Source: Halovenus salina (GTDB lineage: Archaea; Halobacteriota; Halobacteria; Halobacteriales; Haloarculaceae). Taken from it: a DNA stretch of 64,000 nucleotides. The DNA lies in contig NZ_CP112972.1 in assembly GCF_026410925.1 (NCBI RefSeq), forward strand, positions 310,001 through 374,000, read 5' to 3'. Made by a program: the position numbers and the translations under genes. Under the pieces are notes generated by a model. That model made no database searches, was not told the origin of the DNA, and was given only the letters and a program-made list of their open reading frames with translations. Shown in pieces: positions 17,222-25,450 of the stretch (position 1 is its first letter; every line of letters starts with the position of its first letter).

Positions 17222-17327
17222 TCGCAACTCAATGTACCGGCGGGGGATAATTGAAGGTTTCGAATCGGAACGCCGTCCTGTCGGTCGGTTTTGCCGGCAC
17301 CGACTGTATCCAGCTCCAGAGTGAGGC

Positions 17328-18089
17328 CTATCGGTGGTCTTCAGGAAGTAGTGCGTCGAACGGCTGAGCTTCCAGCCAGTCGACAAGTGCGTGGAGTTCC
17401 TGGCGTGCCGATTCGAACAGCTCTTCGCCCGCCTCCCTGGACCCCTCGGTCGGGTCGCCGACTGCCCCCGTCGGAGTGAAATCGATGGTATCGAACCCGA
17501 CGGACGCGCCGTGGACGGACTTCCCCCAGCTACCGGGCACGCCGTCGCCGGCTTCCGCCAGTCTGTCTTCTCGCACGAGCGACTCCGCCAGTTCGAGCAC
17601 GAGGCTGGTCTCGGCGGGACCGGCGTGTCCGCCCTCGGACTCGAACAGGTCGTCGCTCACCTCCGGGATACTCTCCCACCAGTTCCAGGTCGGTGCAAAG
17701 GCCGTCCCGTCAGCCCGCAGGCTGCGGCCCGCCCGTTCGAGTGCGTCGACGTTGCCACCGTGGCCGTTGACGAAGACCGCTTTGTTGACGCCGTGTGACG
17801 CGATGGAGGTGACGGTCTCGGTCACGTAGCTCTCAAACGTCTCCGGGCTGACCCACAGGGTCCCATCGAACTGACGGTGGTGTTCACTGACCCCAACCGG
17901 GATTGTCGGGAGCACAGCGACGTCGTCACGCTCGGTGACGGCGTCGGCGAAGGCCTCCGCTGTCGTGAAATCTGTCCCGAGGGGCAAGGCAGGGCCGTGT
18001 TGTTCGGTGCTACCGACCGGAACAACTGCAACGTCTACTGCTTCGAGTGCCTCGGCTGCGGTCGCTGTCGTGTGGTCTGCAAGTCGCAT
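17328..18089 (-). CDS. Creatininase-family amidohydrolase, possibly ArfB deformylase
   Basis: A 253-residue metal-dependent amidohydrolase. Family motifs are VPVGSTEQHGPALPLGTDFT (metal-binding Glu, His and Asp), PVGVSEHHRQFDGTLWVSPE, VFVNGHGGNVDAL and EGGHAGPAETSLVL. In archaea this family includes ArfB, the deformylase acting on 2-amino-5-formylamino-6-ribosylaminopyrimidinone phosphate in riboflavin and F420 synthesis, which is the most likely role here, though creatininase or mycofactocin-type functions cannot be excluded. It lies 40 bp after the glucose-6-phosphate isomerase gene on the same strand and may be co-transcribed. Confidence 0.85.
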   Translation of the reverse strand: MRLADHTTATAAEALEAVDVAVVPVGSTEQHGPALPLGTDFTTAEAFADAVTERDDVAVLPTIPVGVSEHHRQFDGTLWVSPETFESYVTETVTSIASHGVNKAVFVNGHGGNVDALERAGRSLRADGTAFAPTWNWWESIPEVSDDLFESEGGHAGPAETSLVLELAESLVREDRLAEAGDGVPGSWGKSVHGASVGFDTIDFTPTGAVGDPTEGSREAGEELFESARQELHALVDWLEAQPFDALLPEDHR

Positions 18090-18129
18090 ACCGTTGCTGT
18101 CGGCCCCGACTATCTTGGTTCTTTGTCGG

Positions 18130-19422
18130 TCACTCGATGCGCCGGGTACGTTTGTTGGTCACCGCTTGTGCCTCCTCGGTCTCTTTGGCACCCAGCAGGC
18201 CTCGGGCGGCCCGTTTCCCCCACTCGACTGCCGGCTGGGTGAAGGTGTCTACCCCGTAGAGTTCGCCGGCGAGGATGCAGGCAGCCTCCATATCGTACAA
18301 CAGCCGTCCGAGGCTGTGGGCGTCGAGACGGTCGAACTCGATGCGGACGTTAGGACAGCCCGCTTCGGCGAGGCTCGCTTCGGTTGCTTCGAACTCCGCG
18401 TCTAACACCTCTCCGAGGTCGGTTCCGCCGAGGTACTCAAGCGCCTCAATATCGGTTTCTGGAATCGTGAGCGGCTCACGGCGCGCTGGCCTGAGCAGTG
18501 TGACCATCTTGTCTCGGGGGCCGGCCCGATAGAGTTGGAGCTGCGAGTGCTGGTCGGTCGCTCCCAGCGCGCGCACGGGCGTCTGTCCCATTCCCGCCTT
18601 ACCGAGGCTCTCGGCCCAGAGTTGAGCAAACCACTCCGCGAACGCCTCCAACCCCTCGGCATAGGGCATCATGACGTTCGCACCGGCTCCCTGCTGGTCG
18701 AGCGCGTAGGCCACAGCACCGTAGGCGTATGCCGGACAGTCGAACAGTGACGGCGAAAGACTCTCCGCTCCAGATTTGCCACCCGCAAGCAGCGCCTCGA
18801 TGTCACACCCCGTAATAACAGCGGGGACGAGGCCGACAGTCGAGAGTGCGGAAAATCGCCCGGGGACGCCCGCTGGCACCTCTAGCACCGGCAGGTTGTG
18901 TGTCTCTGCAAGCGATCGGAGCGGTCCAGAGTCTCCGGTGGTGACGATAGTACGCTCGGTCCAGTCGACGCCGTCGTCGGCCATCGCCTCGCGGACCAGG
19001 AGAAAATTCGACAGCGTCTCCGCGGTCGTCCCAGAGCGTGAAACAACGTGAACGGCTGTCTCTGTGAAATCGAGGGCTGCCAGCACCGACTCTGTCTGGG
19101 CCGGGTCGACGTTGTCGAGGACGTAGTGCGCTGTCCCGTCGCCGATAGCCTCGGTAATCGTCGCTGCGCCGAGCGCACTCCCACCGATGCCGACCGTCAG
19201 AACGGCCTCGCTGTCCTCGAAGTCGCCACAGGCCTCCCTGATTCCGTCGGGGTCTGTCGTCTCTGGAAGATTCAGCGCGGCGTACCCAAACTCGTCGCGT
19301 GCGCGACCGTCGGCGATGCGCTCGTGTGCGTCTGCTACCTGCTCGTCGAGGGTTTCGAGGCGGTCTGTCCTGAGACCGGGCGTTGCGTCGTCGAGAAGTG
19401 CGTTCCCGATATCAATGTTCAT
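18130..19422 (-). CDS. pgi: Glucose-6-phosphate isomerase
   Basis: A 430-residue phosphosugar isomerase that converts glucose-6-phosphate and fructose-6-phosphate. It has two SIS-type Rossmann halves. Motifs include the phosphate loop VLTVGIGGSALGAATI, VVSRSGTTAETLSNFL, the family signature PGRFSALSTVGLVP, GATDQHSQLQLYRAGPRDKM and the C-terminal QPAVEWGKRAARGLLG, with the catalytic Lys. ATG at 19422 is chosen; twelve extra residues from 19458 are basic and shadow-like. Length is typical of bacterial-type archaeal Pgi. Confidence 0.95.
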   Translation of the reverse strand: MNIDIGNALLDDATPGLRTDRLETLDEQVADAHERIADGRARDEFGYAALNLPETTDPDGIREACGDFEDSEAVLTVGIGGSALGAATITEAIGDGTAHYVLDNVDPAQTESVLAALDFTETAVHVVSRSGTTAETLSNFLLVREAMADDGVDWTERTIVTTGDSGPLRSLAETHNLPVLEVPAGVPGRFSALSTVGLVPAVITGCDIEALLAGGKSGAESLSPSLFDCPAYAYGAVAYALDQQGAGANVMMPYAEGLEAFAEWFAQLWAESLGKAGMGQTPVRALGATDQHSQLQLYRAGPRDKMVTLLRPARREPLTIPETDIEALEYLGGTDLGEVLDAEFEATEASLAEAGCPNVRIEFDRLDAHSLGRLLYDMEAACILAGELYGVDTFTQPAVEWGKRAARGLLGAKETEEAQAVTNKRTRRIE

Positions 19423-19514
19423 GTGTGCCTTCTCGCGTGGAGTGCGGTTAGAACCCACGACTTTGGCCGGGCAGAGTCGAAACCACGAAAAGCATACGAC
19501 ACGTACTGCTGGCT

Positions 19515-20171
19515 ATGACAGACGAGGATTCCGAGGATATCGACGATGTCGTCTCGATGTACGACCGGGACGATTCTGTCGCACCCGGAGAATCTACGAC
19601 CGACGAGAGCCAGGACTCGGAAGACCAGGAGACAGACGCCGACTCTCCCGGGTCGAACCTGGAGGCTCCGATGGTCGAACCGGGCGGCGGCGATCTGGAG
19701 GAGGTCAACGGCACCTTCTACGTGAAATACGCACAGGACGACTCCGTGACGCTGCACGATATCGACACGGCACAGATCTGTACACTCGTCGAGAATCCGG
19801 GCTTCGAACGCCACGAGATAATCGACGGAACGCTCAAAGCACAGCCGCCGATGGGTGTCTCATACCTGATAGAGGAACTCGACGACCAGTACTCGATTCC
19901 AGTCGAGGAAAGTGCCGAAGCGCCCACGACTCACGTCCACGACATCGCGACCGAAGAGCTGGATGAAGGCGACGCGATTGCTATCGAGCGCGAAGGAAAA
20001 GGCGAGATTCACATTCTCAACGTCGGTGCCGAACAGACAGCCGACACCGTCGCCGAACTGCGTGACGACGAGACGACCTACAAGAACGCTGCCCGCTACG
20101 AAGACGTCTCTCGCGTGGAGATTCGCACCGACGACGACCGCGGCGTCGTCAGTATCCGGTATATGCCCTGA
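19515..20171 (+). CDS. DUF5812-like haloarchaeal protein
   Basis: A 218-residue, very acidic protein. The first 60 residues are a disordered Asp/Glu/Ser stretch. The folded part (about 62-218) begins NGTFYVKYAQDDSVTLHDID and contains QICTLVENPGFERHEIIDGT, LKAQPPMGVSYLIEEL and a C-terminal VEIRTDDDRGVVSIRYMP. I match it from memory to the DUF5812 family of Halobacteria. No catalytic or membrane motif is visible. It diverges from pgi. Function unknown. Confidence 0.85.
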   Translation: MTDEDSEDIDDVVSMYDRDDSVAPGESTTDESQDSEDQETDADSPGSNLEAPMVEPGGGDLEEVNGTFYVKYAQDDSVTLHDIDTAQICTLVENPGFERHEIIDGTLKAQPPMGVSYLIEELDDQYSIPVEESAEAPTTHVHDIATEELDEGDAIAIEREGKGEIHILNVGAEQTADTVAELRDDETTYKNAARYEDVSRVEIRTDDDRGVVSIRYMP

Positions 20172-20323
20172 CTTTTCTGGACGGCATCCGGCCTCGCTGC
20201 TTCTGAGGACTACGCTGACCGTCTCCGGACTGTTCCAGTTGCTGATTACCGGCCCGACAGCGATAGATTTGTCCTGCAATCTCGTCGCATCTTTAGCCAC
20301 TGCCACACAGTTACCACCGACCA

Positions 20324-20404
20324 AACTCACAATCTTGACTATTTTGTGAGTTCAATGTGAGTTATTGAGGATAAATTTATATACTATGAACGCAAAAACT
20401 CACA
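20324..20404. promoter_or_regulatory. Promoter with four TGTGAGTT operator-like octamers
   Basis: The octamer TGTGAGTT or its complement AACTCACA occurs four times: complement at 20324-20331, direct at 20345-20352 and 20356-20363, and complement at 20397-20404. The first two form a perfect inverted repeat with 9-bp arms (AACTCACAA and TTGTGAGTT). The TATA box TTTATATA is at 20376-20383, 26 bp before the ATG at 20406, so three copies sit upstream of the TATA and one lies at the expected transcription start. This is the layout of an autoregulated promoter. Confidence 0.7.
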
Positions 20405-20405
20405 C

Positions 20406-21053
20406 ATGGCCAGAGAGATACGGATAACCATCGACGATGACGAAGTCTTCGAACAGATGAAGCGGGCCAAACAGGAGTTGGACCTCTCCTGGCGGGAAGT
20501 GCTTCACAGAGGTCTCCAGCGAGAGCCAGCACGAGGACGCGAACCGTCCACAGGCCAGGACGACTACAACGCGATAGAAGACGACATCGGCGACAGAATT
20601 GAGCGTCAGGTGAAAGAACGCATCGAGACATCACTGGAGAACGCGCTTGGTATCGAAACCTACCGTCGGGACGCTCCTGGTCGGCCGCCGAACTACGAGG
20701 ACGAAGTCGAATCCCTAGAGAACGCTGAGAACGCGGTACTCACGTTCCCGTTCCTCGACGAGAGTGAGGCCTATCGGATTCCGCTGCGGGTCGAACTGGA
20801 GATGCGAGCAGGTAGCGTCGACGTGACCGTCGTGGCAGTCAGACAGGGCAAATCCGTCGAGGGGATGAACGCCTTCGACCGCAGTGTGCGCCACCGTATC
20901 GCGGAGGGGTTGGCGACTGGTTCGTCTGTCCATCTCGAACTCGGGGGCGGCGAGGAGGTCTACAGCGTCACGCCGGTTCTCTCCTGGAGTCGAGATAACG
21001 GTGAGCCGATTGTTGACGACGTCGAAATCGAGGACGTGGTGTTTGAGGAGTGA
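20406..21053 (+). CDS. Ribbon-helix-helix-like protein, probable autoregulator
   Basis: A 215-residue protein. The N-terminus has the order strand-helix-helix expected for a ribbon-helix-helix DNA-binding domain: REIRITIDDD, then EVFEQMKRAKQELDLS, then WREVLHRGLQR. A charged linker (EDDIGDRIERQVKERIETSL) follows and may be a coiled coil. A beta-rich domain occupies residues 95-215 (NAVLTFPFLDESEAYRIPLR, VDVTVVAVRQGK, VHLELGGGEEVYSVTPVLSW) and could bind a ligand or mediate oligomers. The four octamers around its own promoter fit repression or activation of itself. It is followed 8 nt later by a winged-helix gene. The domain call is by pattern, not alignment. Confidence 0.78.
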   Translation: MAREIRITIDDDEVFEQMKRAKQELDLSWREVLHRGLQREPARGREPSTGQDDYNAIEDDIGDRIERQVKERIETSLENALGIETYRRDAPGRPPNYEDEVESLENAENAVLTFPFLDESEAYRIPLRVELEMRAGSVDVTVVAVRQGKSVEGMNAFDRSVRHRIAEGLATGSSVHLELGGGEEVYSVTPVLSWSRDNGEPIVDDVEIEDVVFEE

Positions 21054-21061
21054 CCCGAACG

Positions 21062-21361
21062 ATGACCACACAACCCGACGACTCGTTGATCAGTCCCGAG
21101 TTGGAGGCCTCTATCGGCGCGCTCCTCGCCGACGAGACCCGCATCCGGATTCTGGAAACGCTGTACGATGTCGGCTCGTCCCCAGACGAGTCTGCCGGGT
21201 TGCAGTTCTCGACGCTCCGTCGTCGTGTCGACGTGGCGGATTCGGGTCGGTTCAACTATCACCTCGACCAGCTACAGGACGAACTCGTCCGGAAGGACGA
21301 CGCGCAGTACGTCCTGACACCGACCGGAACGCGACTGGTTCGAGCGTTCGACCAGCGTTGA
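21062..21361 (+). CDS. ArsR-like winged-helix transcriptional regulator
   Basis: A 99-residue stand-alone winged helix. It has ISPELEASIGALLADETRIR, ILETLYDVG, FSTLRRRVDVADSGRFNYHL, DQLQDELVRKDDAQYVLTPT and GTRLVRAFDQR. The RFNYHLDQL recognition helix is the same type as in the larger regulator at 15234-16232. ATG at 21062 is 8 nt after the stop of the RHH-like gene, so the two form an operon, suggesting a joint regulatory unit. No effector domain is present. Confidence 0.88.
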   Translation: MTTQPDDSLISPELEASIGALLADETRIRILETLYDVGSSPDESAGLQFSTLRRRVDVADSGRFNYHLDQLQDELVRKDDAQYVLTPTGTRLVRAFDQR

Positions 21362-21374
21362 CGGCCGAACTCTG

Positions 21375-21943
21375 TTATCCCGGCGTCGGTGGGTCAGTGG
21401 GCTCTCTGCGAAGGAGCGTCGCGTACTCTGTGACCTTCTTTCCGAGCTTCTCCGTGCGCTCGCGTGTGTCTTCATCGGTGAGTTTGTCGTCTTCGATGAC
21501 GCTACTCACGTTCGGAATGCCGACCTGATGGGAGAGCGGGAGTGCCCGTAGCCAGACACAGATTGTCCGGAGATGGAGCAGTGACGGCGTGGGAAAGCGG
21601 CCGCCGGCGACAGTCAACAGTCCAACTGGCTTGTCTTCAAACTCATCGAACCCGCAGTAATCGAGTGCTGTTTTTAGGGGAGACGCAATAGAGCCGTGAT
21701 AGATTGGCGTTCCGAGCACGATGCCGTCAGCTGCGCGAATCTCGTCTCGAAGCGCCGGCGCATCCCCGGCGTCTTTGGCGTCTCCGTCGTACAGCGGGAG
21801 GTCGTACTCTCGAAGGTCGAGCATCGCGGTCTGGGCTCCTGCGTGCTCTGCGGCAGCGAGTGTGTGTGTGCAAGCGCAATGCGGGTCGCGCTGTCTTCAC
21901 GCAGACTCCCACAGACCGCGACCAGCCGAGGCTTTTCTTTCAT
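21375..21943 (-). pseudogene. NADPH-dependent FMN reductase, frameshifted in a GT dinucleotide repeat
   Basis: The two halves of one flavodoxin-like reductase lie in different frames. The 5' half from ATG 21943 reads MKEKPRLVAVCGSLREDSAT and RIALAH; the 3' half reads MLDLREYDLPLYDGD, VLGTPIYHGSIASPLKTALD and the rest to 21375. The frame breaks in a GT repeat at 21860-21870 (plus strand). Removing one two-base unit restores a continuous family-like sequence across the junction, with LAAAEHAGAQTAMLD. The intact product, about 188 residues, would bind FMN and reduce quinones, azo dyes or metals. It may be a decayed gene, a phase-variable gene or a sequencing error. Confidence 0.8.
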
Positions 21944-22106
21944 TAGAGTCCACTTCTTGCGGAGGCACAAAATGTATTTTCTGAAGCGAATTATTGTAAA
22001 ATCACAAGAGTGTGACTTAGGATTACACACTGGGTTATCCGCAACCGACAGCGCACGGACAGGCAACCGACGGTGTTTTTGATGTCGCGGAGAGGAAAAT
22101 CTGATA

Positions 22107-22352
22107 ATGCGAGTCCTCCAGAAACTACGCGCTGTCGACTGGACCGACCCTGGTGTCAAAAAGTGCGCACGCCGTGCTGGGCCCCTCTGCGCTGGGCTCT
22201 TCGCCGCCACAGGGTCGCTTGTCGGGACTGTCGCCGGTTTCGGCGGAGCAGCTAGCGCTGGTCTTGGTGGCGGCCTCGGCGCGGTTCTTGGGTACACCTA
22301 CGCTGGGTTGCGTGCGACATCTCCGAAACGCAGGTCCGGTGAGACAGAATGA
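22107..22352 (+). CDS. Small glycine-rich membrane protein
   Basis: An 81-residue protein with a basic N-terminus (MRVLQKLRAVDWTDPGVKK) and one or two short hydrophobic segments rich in Gly and Ala (GLFAATGSLVGTVAGFGGAA and AGLGGGLGAVLGYTYAG). This resembles glycine-zipper membrane peptides. The C-terminus is basic and polar. No homologue is recognised. It lies alone between the broken reductase gene and the convergent gene at 22491. Confidence 0.55.
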   Translation: MRVLQKLRAVDWTDPGVKKCARRAGPLCAGLFAATGSLVGTVAGFGGAASAGLGGGLGAVLGYTYAGLRATSPKRRSGETE

Positions 22353-22490
22353 CCCGCTGTGTTCGAGAGCAGACGCGGTGAGCTGCCGGCTTCCTCACGA
22401 AGAGAGACGACGGAAACGCTGTTTTGATCGGTTGGATAAAACGGAGTGCGGCGGCTGCGGCCGGAGTAGCGGCTACACAGAGCGGGAGGC

Positions 22491-22781
22491 TCACTGCGTG
22501 ACTTTCTCAACGTCCTCGACGCCAACGGTTCCCGACAGGGCCCCACGGAGGTCCGCCATCGAGCCGTTCGTCTCGATAGTGGTACGCACCGTGACCACGG
22601 TGGCAGAGAGACCGGGGTCGATTCCGTTGATGGCTTCGACGGTCGCGGTCTGGACGGTGTCGACAGCGGTCAGGCGCTGCTGGGCGTCGGTCGCGAGGTC
22701 GGCGTCGGCGTTTTCGGGGACACGCACCGAGACGGTGGCGGTGACCCGTGTCGATTCCTGTCGATGTGTCGTGACTGACAT
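22491..22781 (-). CDS. Conserved hypothetical protein, small alpha/beta
   Basis: A 96-residue soluble protein. A Thr/Val-rich strand (STRVTATVSVRVPENAD) is followed by a helix (LATDAQQRLTAVDTVQTATV) and another strand (LSATVVTVRTTIET), then a helix and VEDVEKVTQ. The pattern looks like a small ferredoxin-like or BON-like fold, with no catalytic residue. Composition is typical of the organism. Function unknown. Confidence 0.6.
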   Translation of the reverse strand: MSVTTHRQESTRVTATVSVRVPENADADLATDAQQRLTAVDTVQTATVEAINGIDPGLSATVVTVRTTIETNGSMADLRGALSGTVGVEDVEKVTQ

Positions 22782-23383
22782 TGGATTCTCCTCTGGTGTG
22801 TGGTGTGGTCGGCAAAACGGTACGATCGACTCATAGGCGGAGTCAGCGCCGGTGACAGCCCCGTGTTCCCCGTCCCCGGGCGGGTACTCCGCGTGGGGGA
22901 CGAGTTATGGGGTCAGCGGTCCCGAAGTAGACTCGGACGCTTCGGATTCGGGACGGCAATATTCCGGGGACAAATAGACCGCATCACACGGCCGACATAC
23001 CCGCCACCGAAGACAGCAACCGCTCTAGAGCGGAGGGCAAACGCGTGGTGGCGAGTAGCAGTCATCGTGTGAATCACCGCGTTCGAACTGTATTCGATAA
23101 CGTGTCAGTCGGCAATTGTGTTAAATCTACCTGGGGATTGAATACCATACTCATGCAACCGACAGTCGCCGCTTCAGAAAGCAACACCACAGGCCACACA
23201 CAGTCGCCTGACGCGTGCTGAATCGGCCTTATTGTAGGAATATGTATATTTCTGTACGCTCGCGTGAGTATGTCCAGCGGTCCCAAGCCGATATTTCTTC
23301 GAAAGCGCTTTAGGGGCTGCTAGGACAGTAATGTATACAGCCTGTGTGGAGTTGATGACGCTCCCAGCCGGTATAGGACTACA
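22782..23383. other. Intergenic region before the ribosomal operon, with promoter elements
   Basis: About 600 bp without a convincing long gene. A 22-codon leaderless-type frame at 23154-23222 is possible but unsupported. Near the right end, CGAAAGCGCTTTAGGGG at about 23300-23316 looks like the promoter of the downstream ribosomal operon and would give a leader of about 120 nt. TGATGA at 23353-23358 resembles a C-box but no matching D-box was found. Confidence 0.45.
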
Positions 23384-23450
23384 CCGCCATCGGGCGGACG
23401 CGGCACTTGCCGCGGACGGCGGGGGAGTGTGAGCTCACACACAGGAGGTG
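23384..23450 (+). promoter_or_regulatory. Structured leader of the L7Ae operon: three hairpins and a strong Shine-Dalgarno site
   Basis: Three perfect inverted repeats follow each other just before the L7Ae gene: CCGCC/GGCGG around ATCG (23384-23397), CGCGGC/GCCGCG around ACTT (23399-23414), and the palindrome GTGTGAGCTCACAC (23427-23440). The Shine-Dalgarno GGAGGTG (23444-23450) comes 9 nt before the ATG. A leader of this kind is unusual in a leaderless-prone genome and suggests translational control, possibly by L7Ae itself. Confidence 0.6.
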
Positions 23451-23459
23451 AACACAACT

Positions 23460-23822
23460 ATGCCAGTATACGTTGACTTCGACGTCCCGGCAGACCTCGA
23501 GGAGGACGCGCTTGAAGCCCTCGAAGTCGCCAGGGATACGGGAGCTGTAAAGAAAGGTACAAACGAGACAACGAAGGCCGTCGAGCGAGGGAACGCAGAC
23601 CTCGTTTTCGTCGCCGAAGACGTTCAGCCCGAGGAGGTCGTGATGCACCTCCCCGAGCTGGCCGACGAGAAAAACGTCCCGTTCCTCTTCGTCGAGGCAC
23701 AGGACGACATCGGCCACGCCGCAGGGCTGGAGGTCGGCAGCGCCGCTGCTGCCGTCACCGACGCCGGCGACGCCTCGACAGACGTCGAGGATATCGCCGA
23801 GAAAGTCGAGGAACTCCGCTGA
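23460..23822 (+). CDS. rpl7ae: Ribosomal protein L7Ae
   Basis: A 120-residue RNA-binding protein of the large ribosomal subunit that also binds kink-turns in box C/D and H/ACA guide RNAs and RNase P. Typical segments are [57 protein letters not shown] and [20 protein letters not shown], where the NETTK and VEDVxP-type residues form the kink-turn surface. ATG at 23460 follows a strong Shine-Dalgarno site; an in-frame GTG at 23448 overlaps that site and is rejected. It leads the operon L7Ae-S28e-L24e-Ndk. Confidence 0.97.
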   Translation: MPVYVDFDVPADLEEDALEALEVARDTGAVKKGTNETTKAVERGNADLVFVAEDVQPEEVVMHLPELADEKNVPFLFVEAQDDIGHAAGLEVGSAAAAVTDAGDASTDVEDIAEKVEELR

Positions 23823-23833
23823 GGTGACCACGG

Positions 23834-24061
23834 ATGAGCGCAGAGGACACAGACGACGGCGGTTCCACGCCAGCTGAGGTCATCGAAATCGTGGGCAAGA
23901 CCGGGATGCACGGCGAGGCCATGCAGGTCAAATGTCGCATCCGAGAAGGCTCGAACAAGGGCCGTATCATCACCCGGAACGTGCTCGGTCCTGTCCGCGA
24001 GGGCGATGTTCTCCAGCTGCGAGAGACAGCCCGCGAAGCCGACACTATCGGAGGACAATAA
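23834..24061 (+). CDS. rps28e: Ribosomal protein S28e
   Basis: A 75-residue small-subunit protein with an OB-like fold. Family segments are [40 protein letters not shown] and [17 protein letters not shown]. It starts 11 nt after L7Ae and shares the single base at 24061 with the next ATG. The order L7Ae-S28e-L24e-Ndk is the standard archaeal one. Confidence 0.97.
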   Translation: MSAEDTDDGGSTPAEVIEIVGKTGMHGEAMQVKCRIREGSNKGRIITRNVLGPVREGDVLQLRETAREADTIGGQ

Positions 24062-24381
24062 TGGTTCAAGAACGGACGTGTGATTACACCGGCGAGGAAA
24101 TCGAGCCCGGAACGGGCAAGATGTACGTCAAGACGGACGGTACCATCCTCTGGTTCAAGAACGCCAAAGCAGAGAAAAACTACTTCCTCGGCCGTGAGTC
24201 CCGCGACCTCGAATGGATTGGCTACGAGGAAGAAGAGACGACCGATGCGGACGAACCGGCAGTCGAGGAGTCTGACGACACGACTGTCTCTGACGACTCC
24301 GAAGAGGAGGCCGACACGGAAGACGAACCGGCAGCCGACGACGGCGACGCCGAAGAGGAGGAAACGGAGGCTGAAGCATGA
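24061..24381 (+). CDS. rpl24e: Ribosomal protein L24e with long acidic tail
   Basis: A 106-residue protein. The first 60 residues match L24e: [20 protein letters not shown] and [21 protein letters not shown]24e usually binds zinc with four cysteines (CxxC and CxxxC); here only C7 remains and the others are replaced, including T10 in CDYT. Residues 61-106 are an almost purely acidic tail ([12 protein letters not shown] and so on), which I do not expect in most L24e proteins of about 60 residues. The stop overlaps the Ndk start. It is a real ribosomal gene by position and sequence, with a divergent zinc site. Confidence 0.93.
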   Translation: MVQERTCDYTGEEIEPGTGKMYVKTDGTILWFKNAKAEKNYFLGRESRDLEWIGYEEEETTDADEPAVEESDDTTVSDDSEEEADTEDEPAADDGDAEEEETEAEA

Positions 24382-24842
24382 GCGAGCAGGAACGGACCTT
24401 CGTCATGGTCAAACCCGACGGCGTCCAGCGCGGCCTCACCGGTGAGATCATCTCCCGGTTTGAGGACCGTGGTCTGAAGCTCGTCGGCGCGAAGTTCATG
24501 CAGATCGATCAGGAACTCGCCGAGGAACACTACGGCGAACACGAGGACAAACCCTTCTTCGACGACCTCGTCGATTTCATCACCGCTGGTCCCGTGATGG
24601 CGATGGTCTGGGAGGGTCAGGATGCGGTCCGTCAGGTCCGGAGTATGATGGGCGAGACCGACCCAGCTGAGTCCGCGCCCGGTACCATCCGTGGCGACCT
24701 CGGGCTCGACCTGGGACGTAACGTCATCCACGGCTCCGACAACGAGGACCCCGGCGCGAACGAGCGGGAGATCGACCTCTTCTTCGACGAGGACGAGCTA
24801 ACCGAGTGGGAACGCATCGACGAGACCTGGCTCTACGAGTAG
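24378..24842 (+). CDS. ndk: Nucleoside diphosphate kinase
   Basis: A 154-residue enzyme that transfers the gamma-phosphate between nucleoside triphosphates and diphosphates through a phospho-histidine. Motifs are [60 protein letters not shown] and the active-site NVIHGSD. Length and the acidic surface are normal for halophiles. The start overlaps the L24e stop by 4 nt. The stop abuts the convergent gene at 24843. Confidence 0.97.
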   Translation: MSEQERTFVMVKPDGVQRGLTGEIISRFEDRGLKLVGAKFMQIDQELAEEHYGEHEDKPFFDDLVDFITAGPVMAMVWEGQDAVRQVRSMMGETDPAESAPGTIRGDLGLDLGRNVIHGSDNEDPGANEREIDLFFDEDELTEWERIDETWLYE

Positions 24843-25280
24843 CTACCGAAGGTCGAACTCTCGGCCGCTTCGCGTTTCGATATCGAGCTGATACGGTGTG
24901 AGCTCCGCCTGTGCTGGCGAATCCGCCCATGATATTGGATTCGGAATGGACTGTGAATTGTTCGCAAGCGCCGCGAATCCGCGCTCTGCGTCTTGATAAG
25001 AACACTCCGCCAGCACACCGGAGACGAGGACACTCCGCCAGCGTTCGTCGGGCTCTGTCTCCTCGTAGACTGTGACGCTGACACGCTGGTTCTCCTGGAG
25101 GTGGCGCTTTTTCTTGCTCTCTTCGCCGCCGGTCAACTGGAGGACGAACAGGTCCTCCACCGGGACGTACCCGAAACACAGCGGAACCTGGTAGGGTGCC
25201 GAGTCGCCGTCGATAGCCAGTACACCGACACCGTTTCGTTCGAGAACCGTCGCAATCTCGTCGTCACTCAGGGCGTTCAT
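24843..25280 (-). CDS. Pyridoxamine 5'-phosphate oxidase-like flavin-binding protein
   Basis: A 145-residue split-barrel protein. It has the N-terminal helix MNALSDDEIATVLERNGVGV, then LAIDGDSAPYQVPLCFGY, then ESKKKRHLQENQRVSVTVYE and WRSVLVSGVLAEC, the order of the PNPOx/FMN-binding split barrel. Such proteins bind FMN, F420 or heme. The ATG at 25280 is chosen because 15 residues from an upstream start at 25325 are not family-like. It ends base to base with ndk on the opposite strand. The substrate is unknown. Confidence 0.85.
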   Translation of the reverse strand: MNALSDDEIATVLERNGVGVLAIDGDSAPYQVPLCFGYVPVEDLFVLQLTGGEESKKKRHLQENQRVSVTVYEETEPDERWRSVLVSGVLAECSYQDAERGFAALANNSQSIPNPISWADSPAQAELTPYQLDIETRSGREFDLR

Positions 25281-25450
25281 TGTCCTGTAGGAGGGAACCA
25301 ACGGGCGGGTGGTTGCTGCACTCACTCCTGGTGTGACATGTCAGTCGCATAGTCGCCACTTCGGAGGGGAGTGACTACAGAGTAGCGGGCCGTTTTCAGG
25401 GCCTTGGAATTGCCGGGCGTTTTAGAAAGGCATTGACAGTAGTTCTAGCT

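Noticed and set aside
23154..23222. 22-codon frame with possible promoter upstream of the ribosomal operon
   Set aside because: Too short and no conserved pattern; chance frames of this length are common.
23353..23358. TGATGA as part of a kink-turn or box C in the L7Ae leader
   Set aside because: No matching CTGA box or tandem G-A pairs with flanking stems could be drawn.
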